From the NCBI GenBank assembly GCA_037039925.1, contig JAXRKP010000596.1, forward strand, positions 55,001 through 119,000: a stretch of DNA of 64,000 nt. The letters are read 5' to 3'. How positions within the stretch are numbered: the first letter of the stretch is position 1; each line of letters starts with the position of its first letter. The DNA is from Doris montereyensis. Taxonomy: Eukaryota > Mollusca > Gastropoda > Nudibranchia > Dorididae. The notes under the pieces were generated by a model. The model did no database searches. It saw only the letters and a program-made list of their open reading frames with translations, and was not told the DNA's origin. Shown here piece after piece: positions 12,701 to 23,900 of this stretch. The position numbers and the translations under genes are program-made.

Positions 12701-14868
12701 ATAATAAGCCATGTATTTCATTCTTTCAGTGAGACTTAATCATCACGGACACAAAGCCAGCAGTAACCAAGTTTCTCATAGGCAAGAGTTCCATCTTCTA
12801 GTTGTGACTTGACTTGACGTGATTTGATTTGTGAAAACTATCTGAACAATTTTTAAGACATATATAATAAGGTTTACCAATAAGTATTTCTGTGAACAGG
12901 GAAGAAAAAAAAAGCTTAACTTTTTTTATATATAAAAAAAATAATTAAAATATGCTGTGTGAAAAGAAATAAGAAACTGAAGAAAAATACAATATTAGAA
13001 ATAAATGTTGAAACACCACGCGTTTTTGGTTTGGCGATATAATTGGGAAGCTCACCACTCCAGGATAAAGTCGCTTAGTGTTTCAATCAACTCAGCTTTC
13101 CTGGTTGCACGGGAGGATTCTTGTCTGTCAACCTGCAAGACATGACAAACCAATTTAAACCCTGTTCACAATTGATGGATTTCATTGAAATCTAATCTAC
13201 CTTGTCCACCATTGCGGTGATCTCAGGGTGAATTAAGAGGAACAGCAAGACAGATGTGAAAAGTCAATCATAGACTACATAATAGTTAGCAGCTCCCTTT
13301 TTAAAGTATGTTGGATGCAAGAGTAAACAGAGGAGCTGAAATATTTAGTGACCATCACTTAATTGCCAAAATAAGATTTGACTGAAGAAAACAAAACATG
13401 ATTGCCAAAATGAGATTACTGACTGAAGAAAACAAACATGATTGAAAATGAAAAGAGAAGAAAACAAACATGATTGCCAAAATAAGATTACTGACTCAAA
13501 ATGATTGCCAAAAATGAAACTGAAGAAAACAAAAACCAATAGTAAAAGAGATGATTCAAAATGAGATTATGACTGAAGAAACAAACATGATAAAAAGATC
13601 TATGAAGAAAACAAACAGTCTTAAAGAGGAGACTAAATAAACCAGATGGATACCAATCTAGGATGATTTATCCAGTCAAAGACAAATGGATCTGAATGAT
13701 AGCACAATAGAAAAAAAGTGGCAAATGTATAAAGAAACACTCCTCAGTTGTACTGAAGAGGTCTGTGGTAGGAAACAAATTAAAGGAGATAGGAAAAGAA
13801 CAGCATGGTGGAATGAAAATGTCAAGACTAAGATCAAAGAAAAGAAGGATGCCTCGAAGAAATACTTGCAAACAAAGAGACCAGAAAATAGATAGATTAC
13901 GTGAATAAAAGAACTATCGCCAAAGAGGGAGTTAGGAAAGCAAAATAGAAACAGTGGGAAGAGTTTGGACAAAACTTCAAGAAAGCTATCAAAGAAATCA
14001 AAAGTTGTTCTGGGGAGCAATGAAGAGCATGAGAAAGACCAAAGCATGCCCAATACGATAAATTAAGAACACTAAAGGAGAAATACTGAAGGAAGACAGC
14101 AAAATCATGGAAACGTGGAGAAAGCATTTTCAACAATTGTATAATACCTCCAGAACATATGAAACAAGGGGTATAGATCAATTAGTAAGAGTAACAAGTA
14201 ATCCAGATGAGATAGCTGAAGATGTAGATATCTCAATGGAAGAACTCAAACAGCCATAAGAAAAGTGAAATTGGGAAAGGCCCCAGGAGCAGATCAAGTT
14301 TATCCAGAGGAAAACTAAGAGAAGAAATCAGCCAGAGAATCCAAAAGGCAAGTGCAATATATAACCATCTAGGGAAAGGCATTTGTAGGTAAACAAGAAT
14401 TGTCAACAAAAACCAAAATGGCAGTATACAACACAGTTTATTGTCCTACTCTCCTCTATGGCTGTGAAATCTGGACCTTAGACAGTAGGGTACAGGCAGC
14501 TGAAATGAAATATCTAAGAAGAGTAGTAGGGAAAACTAAAAGAGACAAAATCAGAAACACAACAATAAGAGATCAAACCAAAACAGATGGCATAAAAACT
14601 AAGATAGAAATAGATCAATTGAGATGGTTTGGGCATGTAAACAGAATGAATGACAATAGATAGCTAAATTAGTATACAGTGCTAATACTCAAGATAAAAG
14701 ACCAAAAGGCAGACCTCATAGAAAGTGGGAAGAAGATATAAAAGAGGCATTAAAGCAAAGAAATTTAACTTTCACGGAAGGAAACAAATTGTCAGGACAA
14801 GGCAGCCTGGAGAAAGATCATCTCAGGCATCTAAACTCATGCACCGGAAGGTAGAATGGGAGCTGATA

Positions 14869-14944
<76 letters not shown>

Positions 14945-17900
14945 CATTCTACTTGTAAACAAATGAAAATGAAAAACAAAAATTCACCTTCGCTTCTCCC
15001 AGCTGAAAAGTGATGGACTCAAGTTCTTTGTTGATTTCCTCAATCCTGTATGTTGACTCATTGACTTCACGTGCCAATTCCTGTTCAATTCTCTTCTGAT
15101 CCTCTAGAGATGAACGACTCGTACTGAAAAAAAGAAGAAAAAGATTGAATGCAAAAAACATGCAGACAAATTTAACATCAGGGAATGAAAGATGAAATGA
15201 CATTGAATACACAATGTTAATTTTTTTTTCCACACTTCTCTAAAATTCCTTATAAATGCAAAATCTGGTACAGTCACACTGCGGAAGAGACTGCAAACAG
15301 AAATTAAGCAGCACTTCTGACTTTCATCATAAAATGTGAATCAAAGTATGAACAAATATAAAACTTTGGATGACTACATTTAAACTCAACATCATGGTCA
15401 CTTGCAGTTCTACTCCACATCTGAATCTGTCAGTAATGGTAAAAAACCAAAGGAAATTTCGAAAGGTTTGACATGAAAAGAATGTTCTCTTGTTTACGTG
15501 ATGTAATCCTCAAGCTTTGACACGCGATTCTTATTTTCCTCCAACTCATGTTGCTTCTGTTTGAGTTTGGCCTCAGAGGTGGCAGCATCTCGCATGCAGC
15601 TGTCCAGGCGATCCTGATCCATCTTCTGGTCACGGATGATTGCATCCAGCTCTTGCATGTACTCTGCAGCTCTACGGCCGGCTTCCTCTTTCAGCCTGTT
15701 GTACTGCTGCACCTGTGGGGCCACACACAAATGGAATGGAAGTTGAATTTTCAGATCGTTCCATTTAGAATGTACCCAGTTCACCATATGCAGTGATCTC
15801 AGGGGGAATCATGAGGCAGCAAGATGAAAGATATGCACAACACAAAGAAAATAAAAAGGGCCTAACAATAGCCCCCACTAAATGGATGGTGAGACAGCAC
15901 ATCAATGATACTAAATGGATGGTGAGACAGCACATCAATGATACTAAATGGATGTGAGACAGCACATCAATGATACTAAATGGATAGTGAGACAGCACAT
16001 CAATGATACTAAATGGATAGTGAGACAGCACATCAATGATACTAAATGGATGGTGAGACAGCACATCAATGATACTAAATGGATGTGAGACAGCACATCA
16101 ATGATACTAAATGGATGTGAGACCACATCAATGATACTAAATGGAAAGACAGCACATCAATGATACTAAAATGAGACTCACATTGATACAATGAACTTTT
16201 TTTGGTGTTTGGAACAAAAAAATACAAAGGAAAGACAATGAAATAAACAGGGACATGATTATAGAACATCTTTGCATTTGACCTGGCAAATTAAAAAAAT
16301 ATTTAAGCAAGTTCCTTTCAAACTGTGAGTCGCTACAAGCTTAGAGCTTATCACTATGTCTGTAGCATTGTCCCTAATATAAAAAAAGAGTAAAATCTTT
16401 CAAATGGCACAATTGACTCTCATAAAAAAAAAAAAAAGGATTCACCTCCACAAACTAATCATCATAACCCATCCAGTCTCACATTTCTGGGAGCCTAGAC
16501 CAAATATGGCTGTGTTACCCAACAAAACCCTCAATGACCAACATATTTTCTAGGAGCCCAACTCAAATATGGCTGTGTTACTCAACAAAACCCTCAATGA
16601 CCAACAGATTTTCTAGGAGCCCAACCCAAATATGGCTGTGTTACCCGACAAAACCCTCAATGGTGGCCCCCTTCTTACCCAATATAATTATTGGGGTTCT
16701 CTGATTGCTGAAGAATCAAGCCCCAAGGCTCACAACTGACCCCGAAGGCCAGCTAGGGCCAGAGTTCAAACGACCCATGCCCCAAGTTGAAGAAGAAGAA
16801 CCCATCCATCACTTAACCACCCGTAGTGCTTGTACCCAAACCTCAAAAGGGATGAGACAATGAGTCATTGACTCTATCTCTTGTCACGTTTCATGTCGTC
16901 ATCCGCTCCCTGCCCAACACTCAACTCATCATCAATTTGCTCGTGTTCCATATTTTCATTCCCGATAACTCATCACAGACTAATGGCTAAAAAAAGAATT
17001 AAAAATGATATCAAAGAAACATTCATAAAAACCACAAAGTAAGGCCTAACCTGACTCTCCTCCAGTTGTAGAGCGGCCCTGGGACTGTGACTCCTCCTCT
17101 AGTTCTGCTTGAAAAGACTGCTGCTTTTCTTCCACCTCGTCCAATTCAGATTGGATTTCCGACAGCTGAGGACAACGGAGAAAAACAGAAGTAGTACCTT
17201 AATGTGCTACAAAGATCCTAACTTATTTTACCTTTTTAACATTCTCAAGAAACTGAATTTATTTTACCCTTTTTAACATTATCAAGAAACTGAACTTATT
17301 TTACCCCTTTTAACATTCTCAAGAAATTGAACTTATTTTATCCTTTTTAACATTATCAAGAAACTGAACTTATTTTACCTTTTTGACATTTCAAAAACTG
17401 AACTTTAACCGGCCATTAATTTGATCAAACAGACATCCTATTTCAATGCCATTTTTCTTTTCTCCATCTAGTAACATATTCACTCATTCATGTACTTTCT
17501 ATTGATTTCACTTCTTTACTTATGACTTTGTCATTAGCAATATCAAATAAAACATCTTACCTAAAACTTTTAATGCATACAAGTCTAAAAAAAAGCATCA
17601 AAGAAGCAAGTTTTCAAGCAAACCAATCTTGCATTATCAATATGTGAGTATAGATAAAAAAAAAAAGAGATAAAGATGAAGTTGTAGTCCTTATCTCTAC
17701 ACAAGTACAGGCTCACTTGCTTTATTATCATTTAGTCGTCTTCTATATTACTTTAGTGTATGACAAAATGCTAAACAATAAAAAGTCAAGCGCTTGTTCT
17801 CATCTCCTTTTATAAAATTGTCGCTATGATTGTAAACTATCTTTTATTAGAAGCAGTCTGGTCGCTCAAATTGACTTAAAAAAGACTAGTTATTGTCTCA

Positions 17901-20900
17901 TAAGAAGGTTCTTAACTGAAATTAAGAATGACACACTAACTACGTTCACTCCATGAAAACAAGTCCATAGTTAAATCTTACTTACAGTTTGATTATGGTT
18001 TTCATGCTTCTTCATGACTTGTTTAAATGATTTTCTGAAAAGAATGAATGAAACGACATTGGTAAGCACACATCAGCTACAAAAAAGGAAAATAAAAACA
18101 AAACACACCATAAGTTTTTAAACATCAATTTTTGTCATTTCTATGCTACATTTGTTTCTTTGTATTTCTCATGTATAATATAAACATATGTGTTTGAAAG
18201 GGAGAAGGGAAAGTTTGTTTATAGCCGTTTTTTAAATCAAATCAGGGGATGATCTTCAGGATCTCATCTGTTGGCTAAAATCAGAAAAGTCATTTATTTC
18301 AACTGGTGAGTAGAAGGAGTATTTGAAAAAGAAAGTTACCAATGAAAAACACATAAAACTCAAATCGTATTATTAAATATTAAATAAAGTAATGAATGAA
18401 GACATGAGAGGAGAAAAAAGAACAATCTTACTTTGACGCCTCCAGTTTCTTGGTCATGTGAGAAGTTTGCTCTTTGGATTTAATGTATTGAGGTCGCTTC
18501 TTGTTGAGGGCGGTTTCCTATTGAGTAGAAGAAGCCATTATCAATAACAGTGTCTCATACAAATATTCTAAAATTAAGTTTCTTCAAGGCTGTTACAGCC
18601 CATAGGGCCAGAGCATATCCATGTTTCTATAGCATGAAACAGAACGGACAAAACTTTGGTCTCCTGACAGGACACTAACAGTTGCAGGCTTTACTCCCTA
18701 CTGTACCCAAATGCACCTGGGTTATGCGGGCAAATGTGCATGAAATGTCTGTCCTCAGGAATTGAACACGCTATAGCTAACATTGACAGGATTCAAAATC
18801 TCAACACTTTGTGTAATACATGTTAATGCAGGCATACACTTACATGTGTGTCTACATTTATTCTATGATTCTGAGCACAACATAAAAAAAGAAAATTTTA
18901 AAATAAGATAATTTTTGTCAGCACTGTAAGCCTGTTCCTCAGGAGATTATTGTCATTTAAACGTTTTGATTTTAATTATGTAAATAGGGCAAAACAACAC
19001 TTAACAACAAAAAGAGTTTTACCTCATCCACCATATGCAGTGGTCTCATTGAATTGTGAACTAAGAGGGAACCGCAAGATGAAAGACACCCAAAGGGGTG
19101 GAAGGAAAAGGGTAGAGCCTACCACAAACACCCACCAACCACTCACATTTCAACACTAGTTTTATCATCCCACATTTCAACACTAGTTTTATTATCTCCT
19201 CACGTTTCATTATCTCGTCACATTTCAACACTAGTTTTATTATCTCCTCACATTTCAACACTAGTTTTTTCATCATTTCAACACTAGTTTTATTATCTCA
19301 CATTTCATCTCCTCACATTTCATTATCTCGTCACATTTCAACACTAGTTTTATTATCTCCTCACATTTCATTATCTCCTCACATTTCAACACTAGTTTTA
19401 TTATCTCCTCACATTTCATTATCTCGTCACATTTCAACACTAGTTTTATTATCTCATATTTCAACACTAGTTTTATTATCTGTCACATTTCAACACTAGT
19501 TTTATTATCTTCATATTTCAACCACAGTTTTATTATCTCGTCACATTTCAACACTAGTTTTATTATTGCATTTCAAGACTAGTTTTATTATCGCCTCACA
19601 TTTCAACACTAGATTTCGTTCTAAAATTCATTTAAAACATACACATTGCATTGTGAGAGACACATTTCAACTTACAGATTCTTTTATTTGCTGCTCCAGT
19701 TTGGTGAGTTCACGGCTCACTTGCCCCTGCTCTTTCTTTTTCTCTTTGATTTCGGCTTCAATTTTATCCTTTCGCTTGTTTTCTTTGTCCATCATTCGGT
19801 TCTTCTTTGCTAGTTCTTGAGAGATTTCCTCAATTTCTCTCTCATTGTGGTACAATTTAAAGAGCTGCAATTCCAGCTGTTTGTTTATCTGGAAGATATA
19901 AGACGATTAGTTAGAAGTCAGAAATGATTAGTTATGTAAATTTTCCTCTTTTGAAAAAATTAAAAAGATCCACCCATTCTTCACTCTTGCATTATTAGTA
20001 ATACAATATAATAATATTAATACTATAAACAATTTAAGCATTAAATACAATTTCAAACAAGTCTACTCCAAAATGCTCTCATGTGAGGCACAAATGAAAT
20101 GTAAATTAGATATACGTAGAAGATCAAATTATTATCTTAGATCAGAATATGAGAAACCTAGAGATACATATTTTTTTTAATGCATTTTTACTGTTTGAAT
20201 GGAAGAAAAAGAACAAGCAAAGTTGCATACCAATTTATCATTCAGAACTTGGTATCTTTCTGCTTCTTCCTTTTCAAGTTTGGCTTCTTTCCTCTCAGCA
20301 GCAATGCCTTTCTTCTTATTAAGATTAAACTGGGTATCTTCTTCAGCCTTGAACATTTCTGCTTTGGCCCTCTCATAGTCCTCTTTCAGCTCACCAGACC
20401 TTAGGAGTAAAAAAAATTATAGAAGATAACAGTTGTGAAATAAAAATAAGAATTTTAAAACACCAAACAAGATTTTCTAAAGCGAATTTGAAAAAATCAA
20501 GAGATGAAAGAAACAGTACAAGATATGAAGATTAGTAGTTCCGTTCAACATTGTTTCCTAGTTATTGTCTCTATGTTTTCTTGTGTTACCGATGAAGGGT
20601 GGACCACCCAAAAATTTCTGTTCTCTTCAATTAACAAACTTGAAAAACAAAACAAAACAGAAAAAAAAAAAGCTGTATTATATCGGAATACAATTTCTAA
20701 TTTTTAAAGTTACAATATATCAAGAAAAAGTTGACATTGAATTCCACTCACTTGCAGATATCCTCAAACATAATGGTCCTCTCCTTGGCGTTTTTCATAG
20801 CAATGCTTTCAACGGTGCCTTGAAAAACCAGAAAGTTCTTGGCCTTGATAAGGACTCCAATTTTCTCTAAGGCTTCAGTGTAATGGGGGTGATGTAACAG

Positions 20901-23900
20901 TCTAAAGAAGGACGGACAACAGAAATCTTGGTTTTTATAGGAATCTAAAGCAACACACTGCATGTTCAACTAATCTTATGAGGTCCTCTCTTGCATCTTA
21001 ATAAGCTCTACAGGCACAACATACTTTTAACAAGGCGTAAATTTCTGGTGTAAATCTACACAAACCAAAATACCAACAAAAAACAATAAAGAATAGTTTG
21101 TGGAGAAACTTGAGGTAAAAAGGAAAAAGAAATTATTATCGTATTTGCCTGCTCTGAAAATACCTCATCTTGTTATTATTGACCCTCTACATATATCCTG
21201 TTCATTTTATAATATCATATATTGCCTATATCATTATGTCCATTTAATCTATTTTATCAAGGTCATGAATTTTTACTGTACAGTGCCTTAGGCTTGTTCT
21301 CTCCAACAAGATAAATGTATGCGCACCTATAAATGTACATATTATTATCATTATCCCTATTTGGTCACAGACAAATATCTTACATGGCCATCAATTCTGT
21401 GCTCAGACGTGTTCCCATGGATGATACGCTGAAAATGACGCTCTCCATCACTGCCCTCTTCTCCATAGACCGCGGTCACAGAGGCTCGGTTTGGCGCAGG
21501 TTTCCCAATGGGTGCACCATGTATCAAATCCTGTGTGAAGGAGTGTACATAGGTTAGAAAGGAATTGAAATCCTGTGTGAAGGTGTGTACATAGGTTAGA
21601 AAGGAGTTGAAATCCTGTGTGAAGGTGTGTACATAGGTTAGAAAAGGAATTCAAATCCTGTGTGAAGGTGTGTACATAGGTTAGAAAGGAATTCAAATCC
21701 TGTGTGAAGGTGTGTACATAGGTTAGAAAATTCAAATTCAAATCCTGTGTGAAGGTGTGTACATAGGTTAATTTTGTGTGAAGATGTGTACATAATTTTG
21801 TTAGAAACGAGTTCAAATCCTGTTTGAAAAAGTGTACATGTACAGAAAGTGGTTCACCATTATGACTTATAAGGCACAGAATGAAATCAACAGGTTTTTT
21901 AAACTCCATTATATTTCATTTGACTAAAAGCCCTGCAAAACATCATAACACGTCTTGCCGCAAGTCAATTTATGAAACAAGTCATGGGACTAAACAATTG
22001 AATAGAAAATTGAATGAACTCTTTAATAAGGTCACATTGGCAACACATGACATGATCCTATTAAATTACTTTTTAACACGGTGAATAGAGCTATGCAATT
22101 GAAAATGACAATGATTATTGTTATTTCATTATTACATTCATTTCATAAATCTTGAAGAAAATTGTAATTCAGATTATAAGCAAAGAACACATATAACTCA
22201 GTATTACAAGCGCAATATAATGAAAATTCTAATATCAATCTTGAGAAAGGAATAATAAAATTGTAATCTTTCATGTACATTATTTTAGGAAGCAGACCAT
22301 TCCGCCCTTTTAAACTTCTCGATCTTAACGCAAGCAAAGTAAAATTCTTTCGAGTGAAACTTTGCCCCTGACTCTGAAGCACCATTCCAAATGCCTGAGA
22401 CAAAAAATCAGACTTACAAGTCATAGAATGCAATAATCCAAATATGACTGTGTAAACTTGACGATATTTGAAAAATAAGGAACAACTTACACTCAGCTTC
22501 TTTGACCGCAGATTTGATGTCTTTTCTCCCATCACAAAACTAATTGCGTCCATAAGATTTGATTTACCTTGAAGGGAGAGATAAATGAAACATTTTTAGT
22601 ATATTTGCGTGTAATATATTGTATGTTAACAGAAGAATATATATAGTCGCATGGGCCATGCACCTTGTAAAGTTCCTTGAAGGCCATTGCAACCCATAGA
22701 GCCGGAGCGTATTCCGGTTTCTATGGCGTGAAGTGGAACAGTTGATAATATTCAACCCCCTGAACACGACACTAGTCTGACGCAAGTTATTACTCCCAGT
22801 TAGTGCTTGTATCCATTTACACCTGGGTTGAGCGGGGGAGAATGCGTGTTAGGTGTCTATACCAAGGAATACAACATCAGACCTAGCATTGCCAGGGATT
22901 CAAACCCAGGAACTCCTGATCCCAAGTCCAGCAACCTAACCACACTCGTGTACCAACGCCACAAATTCCCTTGTAATGTGATGATTTATGCAAGCATGTA
23001 AAACCAAACACCAAGTTAAAAACAACAGAGACCCCCCCCCATTATGTGAGAATCAAACGAAAAACAAAAAGGGAGGAGGGGGGGGGGTCTCAAGGGATCT
23101 CTGTATACTGTGAAATGGAGCTAAACTACATAAAGTGATGCTACAGTGGTGGCTGTCTTGATGTTATAAGGGAAATTCCATGGCATCAAACAATCAAACT
23201 TATGCAGTTTATACAAATGGGGGGACATTTATTACAAGATTGACCAATTTTAGAGTCCAATACAGCACTCCTTAAGAATTGATCAGGGATGGGGACAAGC
23301 TCTGAAAAAAAAACCCTGAACGTTATCGCCCCTTTAAAATTTCAAAATGATATTACGTAAGAGCATTACATTTAAACACATGTACAAGAAATATAACGAA
23401 AAGGGCCGCAATATAAAAAAAAGCACAATGTTATCAAACATGCCAACTTTTAAAATCAAAATTCAAGAGAGATCTGCATCATAGTTCTGTAGTAGTACAT
23501 TACTGGATTGGCAAAGCAGGGTTTTCGAGTTTGAGTCCTGTATGGTAACTACCTATATTTATCTATGGGTTTATTTTTTCAAAGGTATATCAAGCCATTA
23601 TAGTCTTGCAGACTATTCATCCTCTGATTCTATAAAACATGAGAGTGACAATATCATAGCCTAAACACAAATACTTACTCAGTTTACCGAGGAGAAAATG
23701 AGGTTTGAAAGACTTTTCTATTTAAACTTGATTGAACTCTCCGAATTATAAATCTTCCTACTTTTAGCCACCACCCCAACAGTCTCTCTTTCTTTCTCAG
23801 GATCAAAAACTTAAAACTAGATCTAGAGTTTATATTTGACTGCAACGTAGAACATCTATCCACCCCCTCCCCTAGTAAAAATCTCCATTATATTGGCAAC

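Larger units (their letters stand above)
13253..14944 (+). mobile_element. RTE-like LINE, copy A, 5'-truncated and decayed
   Basis: The conceptual product resembles the CFDP2/BovB type of non-LTR retrotransposon: the end of the endonuclease (KSIIDYI, then SDHHL-like), the linker [20 protein letters not shown] at about 13800-13870, a deleted RT core, and the C-terminal [31 protein letters not shown] and [14 protein letters not shown] blocks (14400-14760). The 3' end is an (AAAG)n tail at 14868-14944. Multiple stops and frame breaks. Inserted in the SMC1 intron between exons 12 and 11, opposite to SMC1 transcription. Confidence 0.88.

Noticed and set aside
14400..14663. Independent gene of 87 residues
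   Set aside because: It is the C-terminal part of the RTE-like LINE, shared with copies at 38 kb and 63 kb.
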